Assembly (NCBI GenBank): GCA_948144175.1
Contig: CANXME010002068.1
Span: 6,006,501-6,070,500 of the forward strand
Direction: 5' to 3'
Source: Closterium sp. NIES-65
Lineage: Eukaryota; Streptophyta; Zygnematophyceae; Desmidiales; Closteriaceae
Length of the DNA stretch: 64,000 bases
Below are positions 51,898-61,520 of this stretch, in pieces. The position numbers and the translations under genes are program-made. The first letter of the stretch is position 1. Each line of letters opens with the position of its first letter. Below the pieces are notes generated by a model that did no database searches, was not told the origin of the DNA, and saw only the letters and a program-made list of their open reading frames with translations.

Positions 51898-54327
51898 CAG
51901 CTCAGACTTCACGTGGGCGAGTCCAGCAGTGTCAGCAGTGGCAAAGACCAAGTCGTTGACGTACACAAGGATGTAGAACGGCGGCAAAGAGGTGTCGGTG
52001 CGCAGAAACAGCGACAGGTTGGCAGTAGAAGGAGCAAACCCAAGAGCCGCAAGTGTAGTCATCGGTGTGTCGTGCCACTCACGGGGCGCCTGGCGGAGTC
52101 CGTAGACTGGCCGCCGGAGGCTCCACTGGGTACCAGGAGGAAACGACCCAATGAAGCCAGGTGGGCGGCGCAGCCAGATCTCCTTGTGCAGGCTGCCCTG
52201 CAGGAAAGCTGTGCTGAAAACAAGAGAGTGAAGCTCGTAATCGCGTTGAGCGGCTATGTGCAGCAGCACCTGAAGAGTGGTCATCTTCGGGTTGGGAGAG
52301 AAGGTCTTAAAGTAGTCATCTCCCTGCCGCTGACTGAAGCCTCGAGCCACGTAACGCGCCTTGAAGACAGGCGGAGAACCCGGCGGCCGCTTCACCTTGA
52401 AAATCCACATGCCACTGACGATGTTCACCCCATGTGGGGGAACCTCGTCGACGTAGGTGCCTGTGGACTTCCAGGAAGCCATCACTGTGTCCATGGCTGA
52501 CTGCCACTGTGAGGAGTAGGGACCCTCGATTGCCTCAGCGTACGATCGGGGAGTCGGGATGTCTGGGCCATCCGGGTCTCCCTTAGGGGCAATCAGCGTG
52601 GACACGAGATGAGACAAAGCAGCAGCAAAACACTGGAACTCCTCCTGCCTATCCTCAAGGACGTCCGTGCTAAGAGCCCACTCACCCTCGACGGACGGAG
52701 GATAGACAGACTCAGACTCAGAAACGAGACTAGTGGCGTAGTCTAGACGACAGCGAGCAGCAAAGTCGACAAGCTCAGGAACTAAGGCAGACGCAGCGGT
52801 GGACTCAAAGGAAGGGTCAGTGACAACAGTGGCCAGGAGACGCGTGGCAGTAGGACTGGCAGCACGAAGAGAGTCAGACTCAGGGTCAGCAAGAACAGGA
52901 AGAGAGGACTCTGGAGGAGACGACAACGGGACACCGAGAGGAGCGGTGGAAGGACGCAGTGCCATCTGGTGTGTGCCTGGGACGGCAGGAGGACGCGGAC
53001 ACGGAGCACGACTGCTAGTGCGAGCAGCACGCACAGGCGACGCAGGACAAGACGCAGGCTCACGACGCTCAGCAAGACCTCCAGTAGGACCAGTGTAGGG
53101 AGAAGGAGCAGGTAGGAGGGAGGCGGGCTGTAACTGTGACCGCGACAGGACAGGCTGTGGACACTCTAACGGAGGAGCAGGACCCGTTGAGGGCGGGAGA
53201 CCAAGAACCTGCGCAAGGAGCGGAACGAAGTACGGCGGCGGCCGCGCAGCGCCTCCAGAATCAGCAGGGACAGCAACAGTACCCCCAGCGGCAGCACCAG
53301 CGCCAGCAGCACCTACAGCGCCAACAGCGCCAACTCCAGCACCCTCAGAAGCACCAGCGCCAGCAGCACCTCCTGCGCCAACGCCCCCAGCAGCTCCAGC
53401 TCCAGCAGCTCGAGCTCTAGTAGGACCGTCAGCTCCAGTACCACCAGCAGCTCTAGCAGTACCTCCAGCAAGACCAACTCCAGCAGCCCCAACAGCACCC
53501 CAAGTCCCACCAGCCCCAGTACCGCCAGTACGAGCACCTCCAGGACCAGCAGCAACCGTAGCACCTCTAGCTCCAGCAGCACAGCTCCAGCGCCGGGCAA
53601 ACCACTCGCGCAGCTCTTGCGGAGAGAGTAGCTTACGCCTCGACGAAGCACCGCCAGAGGCCACACGAGTAGACCCAGCACCCCCAGGCTCCGCACCCCC
53701 AGGCTCCGTACCCCCAGGCTCAGCACCCCCAGGCTCCGCACCCCCAGGCTCAGCACCCCCAGACGAAGCACTCCCAGGCTCAGCACCCCTAGACTCAGCA
53801 CCCCCAGGCTCCGCACCCCCAGGCTCAGCACCTCCAGACCCGGCACCCGCAGGCTGAGCGCCCCTAGCAGCACCAGAGTCAACAGCTACCTTGACAGGCT
53901 CGACTGCGTCTACCTGGGACACACCTGACGGGGCAGGACCCTGAGGGGGGAGAGGGTCTACCGGGGGAGGACCTGGCGCGAGGAATTGCGGCGGCGGGGG
54001 GAGGGGCGCAGTGCGGTAGGGGAAGAGACGGTAGTAAGGCACTGACTTGTCAAAGGTGACATCCCGAGAGGAAAGAACACGGCGCGAGTTGGGGTGGTAA
54101 AACTACCAACCAGGCGCGTCAGGGGGGAAGCCAAGGAAGACGCAGGGAACAGCACGGGGGGACAGCTTGTCCGCAGACAAGTCGCGGACAAACGCCCAAG
54201 ATCCCCAGACCCGAAACGCAGACGCATCGCCAACCTTCCCCGTCAACCGCAAGGTGGGGGAGGTCTCTGGCAAGGAGACTCGGGGCTGAAGTATGAGCTG
54301 ATGCGCTGCGTACTGAACCGCAAACGG
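51898..54327 (-). pseudogene. pol: Copia-4 integrase C-terminus, Ala/Gly linker and reverse transcriptase
   Basis: It has the integrase end (VPCVFLGFPPDAPGW) and a TAG at plus 54103-54105, where Copia-1 has CAG. A linker of about 250 residues, rich in GAEPG units, follows. RT has VKRPPGSPPVFKARYVARGF and LVYVNDLVFATADT. The first catalytic Asp of YVDD is Asn, so the polymerase should be inactive. It is one continuous frame otherwise. Confidence 0.92.
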
Positions 54328-55857
54328 CTACAGAAAATGGGGAGCAGCCGCATGGATCATGGACGTACGAGCGACGTCCATGACCATGCCAATGCGGCGC
54401 TCAGCAATCCCATTTTGCTGTGGAGAGGCCGGAAGCGTGAAGGTCTGGCGGATGCCCTGTGCACGACAGAAGGCTCCCAGACGAGCAGAGGAAAACTCCC
54501 CTCCTCTATTAGAGTGCAGACGCAGAACAGGAAAGTCGGAGCCAAAACTCTCTCTGAGCTGGAGACAAGCCGTGCGGATCCAGACGATCAACACCTCAGT
54601 GACGTCACCCTTGCTGCGCAAGGGGAACACCGTGGTGTGATGCGAGTAGTCGTCAACCACCAACAGGAAGTAACGCTCGTGACCCTGGCCACGGACGCGG
54701 GCGGGGCCCCACACGTCCATGTGAAGAGTCTGCAGGGGAGCCTTTGTCGGAGGAAACTCGGAGGAGTGAGGGGCGGCGTGCTGCCGCCCCTCGACGCAGG
54801 GGAGGCAGGTAGGGGCAGGCCCCAGAGGGAGGGGAGGGAGGGACCGGGGGAGACCAGAGACAAGGACACGGGAGGCCATGCCTCGGAGACGAGGCAGGGA
54901 GGGGTGACCAATGCGGTGGTGCCAAAGGAGAGTCTGGTGGGACAGGAGATGACACGAGCAGGGAGCAGACTCAGGACCAGACCTGGACGCTGCAGCAAGC
55001 ACCTGACTCGACGCAGCTAGCTGACCAGACTCAGCAACCGGAGGAGACTCAATAGTCAGTGTGTACAGGCTCGACCTCGGCCGACGGGTAAACGTGGCCA
55101 AGTGTCGGCCTGTCCGAGCACACGTACAGTGGGTCACCCGCTGACTCGCAGGAGTGAACTGGTCAACCCCCCGATCCTGTAGATCAGCACCACTCACCAA
55201 GTTCGTAGAGAACGAGGGGAGGTAGAGACCTGACAGGGTGCCAGAGGGGGCTGCCGGACACGGTAAGACATTGGAGAAGCGAGCAAGGACAGGACCCCCA
55301 GAGGGGTCTGCCAGGGAGACCGCAACCGGCCGACTAAGCGGCGTAAGCGTGGTGCGGTCTTGAAAGAAGGAGCGGGAAGCACCCGAGTCAAGGGTGAAGG
55401 TGTGTAAGGCCTGAGCCGACGTGGTACCTGAGGGAGCAGACTCACCAGCACCTGGGGCAGCAGATGTACTAGCACCTAGAGCAGCAGCCTCACCAGCACC
55501 TAGAGTAGCAGCCTCAATGCCTGGGTCAGGCGGAACACACAGGTAACAGTCACCCTCATCACTAGTAGACACAGCATACATGGCAGCAAGAATAGCATCA
55601 TAGTCAAGATCAAAGATAGCAACCCCCGCCCTAGACAGCTCTCCCCAGCGAGGGATCTCAGTGGCGTCAGGAAACTGGTGACGCCAAGCGTCCGTCTGGC
55701 GGCCGAAACAGCGCTGGGTGGAGTGCGAGCCCCCGCACTGCTCACCAGCGCGGTCGCCAGTACGGAGGACGTAGGTACAGGGATCAGTACCCCCACCTCG
55801 CTGACGCCCAGCGTACCACTCACGAAGCTGGGGGGACGGGGTCTCACGAGTGCGCTG
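54328..55857 (-). pseudogene. pol: Copia-4 Cys/His cluster, protease and integrase core
   Basis: It follows the gag TAG in the same frame: QLREWYAGRQRGGG and the cluster CTYVLRTGDRAGEQC plus GGSHSTQRC. Protease FTLDSGASRSFF, zinc-binding HRIGHPSLPRLRGM and CLPCVEGRQ, and catalytic LHMDVWGP, LHSNRGGEF and QQNGIAERR follow. The second catalytic Asp of the integrase (LHSDRGGEF in Copia-1) is Asn here. It ends at TAG plus 54328-54330, which replaces the Trp of HFLWPFAV. Confidence 0.9.
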
Positions 55858-56910
55858 CTACTGCTGGCGCTGACCACCACCTAAGCCGCCCCGCTGCGCA
55901 GAGCCACCCCGACTAGCTCCACCTCCTCCGCCGCCACCTCCGCCACCGCCCCCACCGCCTCCTCCTCCGCTCCCACCGCCACCGCCGCCGCCGCCTCCGC
56001 TGCCACCGCCGCCACCGAAGCCCCCACCCCCGCCACCACTCCCACCACCACCCCCACTCCCTCCGCCTCCTCCACCTCCACCTCCACCGCCCCCGCCAGC
56101 CCCTCCAGCGCCCTTGCCCCCCTTGCCCTTGCCGGTGCGGCGTCGCCCGCTAGGGGCAGACGCAGCGCCGACCGACTCGGTGCCAATGAAGTCGACGGCA
56201 GTAGCAGAGGCAATAGAGGGCAAAAGGGGGGAGGGGGAGCACCCCTCAAAGACAGGGGCACGCGGGTCACCTCTAGAGGCTCCTACAGCGACTATAGTCT
56301 TCTCAGCTGCCAGGAGGCGCTCCTTGAGGAGGTCAACGGTGAGTGTGGTGGGGCAAACAGAGAAGAAGTGGTCCCTGACCGAGCGAAGGGAGTGAGGGAG
56401 CCGGGTGACTATGTAGTAGAGGGTGATGTACATGGGGGGGGGGGGGGGGTTCTTGGCGCAGAACTCAGCAGGAAGCGCAGCGTGGTAGCGGGTGTTACTA
56501 GTGCGAAGGTGCGTAACGAGGTCAGCGACAGTGGGAAAGGCGGCGAGGTCAGAAAACAGGTACGGCAGCATGAGGCGGCTAAGAGCAGCAGTGGCAGGGG
56601 AAGAGTAGCGTGCAACTACAGCGTCGTACAAGGTCTTAGCACTCTTGTACTGACTAAAGTGCGCACGCTCAGCGGTCGGTAAGTGGCGACGCACAGCATG
56701 ACGGGCAGCAGCATCGCGTGTGGCCCACTGTGAGCGAACAGTGCTGTCAACATCAGCAGGCGGGGCAGGAGAGGCACCAGAGGTGAGATCGAACAGGGAG
56801 AGTCCGTCTACCCTATCGCACTGTAGGAAAAGCTGCAGGTCATCGACCCAGACCTCGAAGTCAACAGCACGACCCTCAGCATGAAAGGTAAGGACACTGG
56901 GGGTAGCCAT
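55858..56910 (-). CDS. gag: Copia-4 gag (350 residues), ends at TAG before in-frame pol
   Basis: Starts MATPSVLTFHAEGRAVDFEV and is intact. The capsid-like region (VWVDDLQLFLQCD, LYDAVVARYSS, LMLPYLFSDLAAFPTVADLV) is followed by AKNPPPPPMYITLYYIVTRL, encoded over a 16-C run. Then come a basic stretch (GRRRTGKGKGGKG) and about 80 residues of Gly-rich sequence ending QRQQ-TAG. It packages element RNA in copia elements. The TAG is followed in frame by pol, as in Copia-1. Confidence 0.9.
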   Translation of the reverse strand: MATPSVLTFHAEGRAVDFEVWVDDLQLFLQCDRVDGLSLFDLTSGASPAPPADVDSTVRSQWATRDAAARHAVRRHLPTAERAHFSQYKSAKTLYDAVVARYSSPATAALSRLMLPYLFSDLAAFPTVADLVTHLRTSNTRYHAALPAEFCAKNPPPPPMYITLYYIVTRLPHSLRSVRDHFFSVCPTTLTVDLLKERLLAAEKTIVAVGASRGDPRAPVFEGCSPSPLLPSIASATAVDFIGTESVGAASAPSGRRRTGKGKGGKGAGGAGGGGGGGGGGGGGSGGGGGSGGGGGGFGGGGGSGGGGGGGGGSGGGGGGGGGGGGGGGGGASRGGSAQRGGLGGGQRQQ

Positions 56911-57802
56911 GACAGCAGTGGTCTAGCAGGGAGGGCTCTCACCAGTCCGGGTGGGTAGGGCTGGGGCGCGCCGGGAGGAACAGGGCTGCAACAGCGGTGG
57001 CAGCGGCTCGGCAGTGGCAGTTGCAGCTCGACGGCGGCCTTGGCGGCTCGGCGGCTCGGCTGCAGGCGGCTCGGCTGCTGGGCGGCTCGGCGGTTCGGCG
57101 GTTCGACGGCTCGGCTGGTCGGCGGCTCGGCGGTTCGGCGGCTCGGCTGCTCGGCTGTTCGGCTGCTTGGCGGTTCGGCGGCTCGGCAGTGAAGGGGCCA
57201 GGGAGGGGCCGAAAGGGGGGCGGCGACGGGGCGGCGACGGGGCCGCTAAGGGCGGCGACGAGGCCGCTAGAGGGTGGCGACGGGGCCGGGAAGGGCGGCG
57301 ACAGGGGCCGCTAGGGGCGGCGACGGGGCCGCGAAGGGCGGCGACGGGGCCGCGAGGGGCGGCGACGGGGCTGCGAGGGGTGGCAACGGGGCCGCGAAGG
57401 GGCCGCGAGGGGCCTGGAAGGGCGGCGACGGGGCCGCTAGGGGCGGCGACGGGGCCGCGAAGGGGCCGCGAGGGGCCTAGAAGGGCGGGGACGGGGCCGC
57501 TAGGGGCGGCGACGGGGCCGCGAAGGGGCCGCGAGGGGCCTGGAAGGGCGGCAACGGGGCCGCTAGGGGCGGCGACGGGGCCGCGAAGGGGCCTCGAGGG
57601 GCCTAGAAGGGCGGCGACGGGGCCGCTAGGGGTGGCGACGGGGCCGCTTAGGGTGGCGCGAGGGGCCGTGAGAGGGGCCTCTAGGAGGGCTCGACAAGAG
57701 GGCGGCCCACGGGGCGCGCCTCGTGCAGGGGCGACTCGCGCTCCGGTCAGAAAAAAAGACGATTTTCAGTGGTGGGCCCTAGGAAGTTCCCACTAGGGAA
57801 CC
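56911..57802 (-). repeat. Copia-4 leader with GC-rich repeats
   Basis: Between PBS and gag. Two repeat types: ggcggctcggcggttcggcg (about 57030-57190) and cggcgacggggccgctaggg (about 57220-57660). The latter is also in the element at 40749-42503. Long open frames on both strands are compositional. Confidence 0.88.
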
Positions 57803-57814
57803 TGCTCTATACCA
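57803..57814 (-). other. Copia-4 primer binding site
   Basis: Minus-strand TGGTATAGAGCAGG next to the 5' LTR, a near match to TGGTATCAGAGC. Confidence 0.8.
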
Positions 57815-57939
57815 TGTGAGAATTGAGGAATGAATGAACTAGAAAAGAGGTGGGTACAAGTAGGAAAACCTAGAAATGTTGTACCCCATATTGTCTACCC
57901 CACTACAGCCTACACAGGCTATAGCATATAAGTTTGACA
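57815..57939 (-). repeat. Copia-4 5' LTR
   Basis: 125 bp, near-identical to 50658-50782, followed by ATAGA and resumed Gypsy-3. Confidence 0.94.
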
Positions 57940-58700
57940 ATAGACCCGAAGAAGATCGCAACGATTCAATCCTGGCACGCACCGAAAAATCTGACTGAGC
58001 TATAGAGTTTTTTGGGGTTGTCAACTACGTGCGCCGATTCGTCCTCGACATGGCGAAGTTGACTGCTCCGTTGACCGACCTGCTGAGGAAGGGGGTTGAG
58101 TACACGTGGGGGGAGAAAGAGCAAGCTGCCTTCTCGGCCCTCAAACGAATTTTGTGCTCTCCGCCCGTGCTTCACATCGCAGATCCGCACAGTCCGTTCG
58201 AACTTGTCACCGACACAAGCGACATCGCCGTGGGAGAAGTACTGTTGCAGGACTTCGGGAATGGCCTCCAGCTAATCGCATATGAGTCCCGTAAGCTTCA
58301 CCCGCCCGAGCGCAACTACCCGATACACGACCGCGAAATGCTGGTGATCGTGCACGCGTTCAAAGTGTGGCGATGCTACCTCACCGGAGCAGATGTGACA
58401 GTACAGACAGATCACCGATCACTATAGTACCTTCGTGCCCAACCGAATCTCAATCCGCGACAGATCCGCTGGCTGGACTATCTGGAGTCCAACTTCCACT
58501 ACACAGTCACGTGCAAAAAAGGCGCATCAAACATCGCCGATGCACTCACACGTCCCCACCACACAACTCCACGCCATCCTACTCGCCCAGACCAACCCAT
58601 TGTTGACAGGCCTATTCACCCACGGATACAGTATCGACCCATTTTTCACGACCGGAAATTTACAACAGGCAGAAGCAAAGGGAGTATATTACGTAAAAAC
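57940..58700 (+). pseudogene. Gypsy-3 RT thumb and RNase H
   Basis: It resumes IDPKKIATIQSWHAPKNLTE across the Copia-4 insertion. A frameshift near 58020 leads to RRFVLDMAKLTAPLTDLL, FELVTDTSDIAVGEVL (TDTSD where Gypsy-1 has IDASD), YPIHDREMLVIVHAF and QTDHRSL-stop. Several further frame changes occur. It is homologous to Gypsy-1 46966-47784. Confidence 0.87.
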
Positions 58701-59689
58701 AGGCACCAACCGCATCTGGGTACCCGCGTACTCACTACTGAGGGAGCTGTTATTGTAAGAGGCACAGGACAAAATTACCTCGGGACATTTTGGGGTAGAA
58801 AAAACGCAACAGCTACTGCATCGGTACTACTACTGGCCAGAGTTGTTGACCGACGTACAGCACCACGTGGGCTCATGCCCCACGTGTCCGGTGATGAAGA
58901 GCTCGCGGAAAAGAAAGGCGGGTGAATTGCAGCCGATTCCACCGCCCGAGCATGCCTGGCAGTAGGTTACTATGGATTTCGTCACAAGGTTACCTTCGAG
59001 CCCTGGGGGTAACGACGCGGTTATGGTCGTCATTGACATGTTGACGAAAATGGCACACTTTGCTGCGTGTAAGAAATCGATCTCTGCCGTAGAAACCGCT
59101 CGCCTGTTCATCGCAACCGTCGTTCGGCTGCACGGGATACCAGCAGCGATAATTAGCGATTGCGACACGAATTTTACCAGCAATTTTTGGAGGAACCTTT
59201 GGGAGTAGTTCGAGACAAGGCTACAGTTTAGCTTGTCGTACCACCCCGAGACCTAAGGTCAAACGGAGCGGACGAATCAGACAATGGAGCAGTTGATTCG
59301 TGCCACGTGCAACGATCTGACAACCTGGGAGCAGCAGCTGCCGCTGATCGAGTTCTCGTACAACAAGGCCACGTCAGCGACGACACTGCAGTCCCCATTT
59401 TACCTGAACTACGGGCAAAACCCAACAGTGCCCATGATGCCGAGCCCAGACAATCCCACGCCACGCGCACAACAATTCGCCAAAATTCTGCAAGCTGTCC
59501 GAACCTGAGCCGCCGGAGCAATAAAAAAAGCAAATTTCATTGCTAAGCGCAACGCTGACCGCCACAGCCGCCCAGTCACGTACCAGTCAGGCGATTACGT
59601 GTTGCTCGACACTCAGAACTTACGACTTCCCGACGTACCGAAAATTTGACCCCGCGACTGTGGACCATTCCAAATCAGCCACATGATTA
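58700..59689 (+). pseudogene. Gypsy-3 integrase, ends at the Copia-5 insertion
   Basis: Zinc segment near 58790-58920 (SGHFGVEKTQQLL in one frame, CPTCPVMKSSRKRKAG). The core has MDFVTRLPSSPGGNDAVMVV, IPAAIISDCDTNFTSNFW and QTERTNQTMEQLIRATC, then PFYLNYGQNPTVPMMPSPDN. It is interrupted by stops, for example TAG near 59206 and TGA near 59507. It breaks off at FQISHM, where Copia-5 begins at 59690. Confidence 0.87.
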
Positions 59690-59819
59690 TGTCAAACTGC
59701 ATGTTTGTGTTCTCTCTAGGCTATAGTAGGTTAGCCTACAAGGGGTACAACATCTTGGGGTTAGTATTTGTACCCAACTCATTTATAGTTCATTCATGTC
59801 TGCACAGTTGATTCTGACA
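59690..59819 (+). repeat. Copia-5 5' LTR
   Basis: TGTCAAACTGCATG...GATTCTGACA, 130 bp, with the lineage core in the form TAGTAGGTTAGC and GGGGTACAAC. Confidence 0.85.
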
Positions 59820-59831
59820 TTGTATCAGAGC
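59820..59831 (+). other. Copia-5 primer binding site
   Basis: TTGTATCAGAGC abuts the LTR, one base from TGGTATCAGAGC. Confidence 0.85.
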
Positions 59832-59939
59832 AGGAAACCTCTTAGGTTTTTAGGGGCCACCGATCGTTTCGCTAGTTCCTGCCCGAAGCGCCCTTGCACT
59901 GTCCGGCCCTCTCGCACAGTGTCACGCTGCCCTGCAGCT

Positions 59940-60510
59940 ACTCGCACTACCTGCCCTAGCGCGCTGCCCTGCTATGACGCGCGCCCCTGCTGCCCGCGAG
60001 CAGCTTGTGCCCCGCGCGCCCCTGCTTCCCGCGAGCAGCCCCTGCCTTGCGCGCCCCTGCTGCCCGCGAACAGCCCCTGCCCCGCGCGCCACTGCTGCCC
60101 GCGAGCAGCCCCTGCCCCGAGCGCCCCTGCTGCCCGCGAGCAGCCCCTGCCCCGCGCGCCATTACTGCGCGCGAGCAGCCCCTGCCCCGAGCGCCCCTGC
60201 TGCCCGCGAGCAGCCCCTGCCCCGAGCGCCCCTACTGCCTGCGAGCAGCCCCTGCCTTGCGTGCCCCTTCTGGCCGCAAGCAGCCCCACAGCCGAGCGCG
60301 CCTCGCAGCCCTAAACGCGCCAGCGCGCCTCGCAGCCCAGCGCGCCAGCGCGCCCCGCAGCCTAGAGCGCCAGTGCGCCCCGTAGCCCAGCGCGCCAGCG
60401 CGCCCCGCTGCTAAGCGTGTCAGCGCGCCCCGCTGTTAAGTGCGCCAGCGCGTCCCGCAGTCCAGCATGCCAGCGCACCCCGCTGCTAAGCGCCAGCGCG
60501 CCCCGCAGCC
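59940..60510 (+). repeat. Copia-5 leader repeats
   Basis: A unit of about 36 bp built on cccctgctgcccgcgagcag is repeated to about 60290, followed by cagcgcgccccgcagccc units to 60510. The position matches the Copia-1 and Copia-2 leaders but the unit is different. Open frames here are compositional. Confidence 0.85.
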
Positions 60511-60545
60511 CTAAATAAATAATAATAATAATAATAATAATAAAA
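60511..60545. repeat. (AAT)n microsatellite
   Basis: About ten aat units in the Copia-5 leader, next to an A-rich stretch (aaaaaaagaaagag). Confidence 0.9.
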
Positions 60546-60789
60546 TTTTATTCTAAAAAAAGAAAGAGCGCTAGCGCGCCCTGCTGCCCAGCGACCTGCT
60601 GCTGCACACGCTGCTACTACTGCGCTGTGCCTTGCCGAGCAGCGCTGCCCAGGCCCAGTCGCGCCGCCCAGCTCGAGCCGCCCTCCTGCTACCACTGCTA
60701 CTGCTACTGCTGGAGGTGCTACTGGGAGTGCTGGAGGTGCTGCTGGTGCTAGAGGTGCTGGACCTACTACTGACCATCACTGCCTGTCA

Positions 60790-61145
60790 TGGCCACTATC
60801 ACGGTAGTTGCAGGGCTAGGGGTGGACAGCAGCTGTCACTTCATCTCCCGGACGACCCCACCCCTCAGAAGCTTCGTGAGTGGGTTTTTCAGTGATGCAA
60901 ACCTGGTGGTGGAGGTTTAGGTTTTATGAGTACTGCACAGCGGCGGCAGCAGCGTCCACAGAGCACCTTCTCCCTCCAGCGGCCTCGTGACTGTGCTTCT
61001 CAGCGGTGCGTCTCTAGTTGTGTAGAGGCTGCCGCTCTAAGTGCTAGTGAGTCTGCTGCCGCTCCAGGTGCTAGTGAGTCTGCTGCAGCTCTAGGTGCTC
61101 ATGAGTCCGCCGACGCTCTAGGTGCTAGTGCATCTACTACCACAC
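60790..61145 (+). pseudogene. gag: Copia-5 gag remnant
   Basis: Only short blocks survive: an ATGGCCACTATCAC start-like sequence, PQKLREWVFQ-stop (compare PQQLREWYA in Copia-1), and the ASESAAAPGASESAAALGAH repeat. That repeat corresponds to the GEAAALGASEAAALGA segment before the Copia-1 protease. The capsid domain and Cys/His cluster are deleted. Confidence 0.7.
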
Positions 61146-61520
61146 TGTCAGAATCCCAACCACTAGACCATTGGGATAAAAGGGCTTGTTTCAGTAGCGG
61201 GTCAGTGAGCCCATAACCCCCCAGGCGAACGCGCCTGTAACCCTCTCCAGGATCAATCGGGCATCCACAGTGCAGATCTACTGACACCCCCCCACACTAG
61301 GAGGCCCAGGACTAAGCACAGCGGCAACGGCCTACATGTGCATACACCGGGAATCGAACCCAAGACCGCTCTAATACCATGTCAGAATCCCAACCACTAG
61401 ACCATTGGGATAAAAGGGCTTTTTTCAGTAGCGGGTCAGTGCGCCCATAACCCCCCAGACGAACGCGCCTGTAACCCTCTCCAGGATCAATCGGGCATCC
61501 ACAGTGCAGATCTACTGACA
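61146..61520 (-). mobile_element. TRIM element (375 bp) with tRNA-like A and B boxes
   Basis: Two 141-bp LTRs (61146-61286 and 61380-61520, TGTCAGTAGATC...GATTCTGACA on the minus strand) flank only 93 bp. On the minus strand, TGGTATTAGAGC (PBS) follows the 5' LTR and GTGTGGGGGGG (PPT) precedes the 3' LTR. An A box TGGTCTAGTGG (plus 61394-61404) at the LTR end and a B box GGTTCGATTCC (plus 61350-61360) inside are 33 bp apart. No clear target duplication is seen (CACAC versus GTCCT). Confidence 0.85.
61350..61404 (-). promoter_or_regulatory. Putative pol III internal promoter (tRNA-like) across the TRIM LTR/PBS junction
   Basis: TGGTCTAGTGGTTGGGATT resembles a tRNA-Glu D-arm, and TTGGG-TTCGATT-CCCGG can fold as a T-arm. 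The anticodon arm and acceptor stem are not tRNA-like, so this is not a tRNA gene. The A box is also present in the other LTR (plus 61160-61170) but without a B box beside it. Confidence 0.6.

Larger units (their letters stand above)
50658..57939 (-). mobile_element. Copia-4, full-length copia element, antisense in Gypsy-3
   Basis: 125-bp LTRs (about 4 differences by eye) are flanked by ATAGA at 50653-50657 and 57940-57944. It belongs to the short-LTR lineage of Copia-1. From 56910 down to 50980 gag and pol lie in one frame of 1,977 codons, interrupted only by four TAG codons. The RT catalytic box is mutated. It is the best-preserved member of its lineage in the window. Confidence 0.95.

Noticed and set aside
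61350-61404. A functional tRNA-Glu gene on the minus strand
   Set aside because: A and B boxes fit, but there is no paired acceptor stem or anticodon arm, and it spans the LTR/PBS junction of a TRIM.
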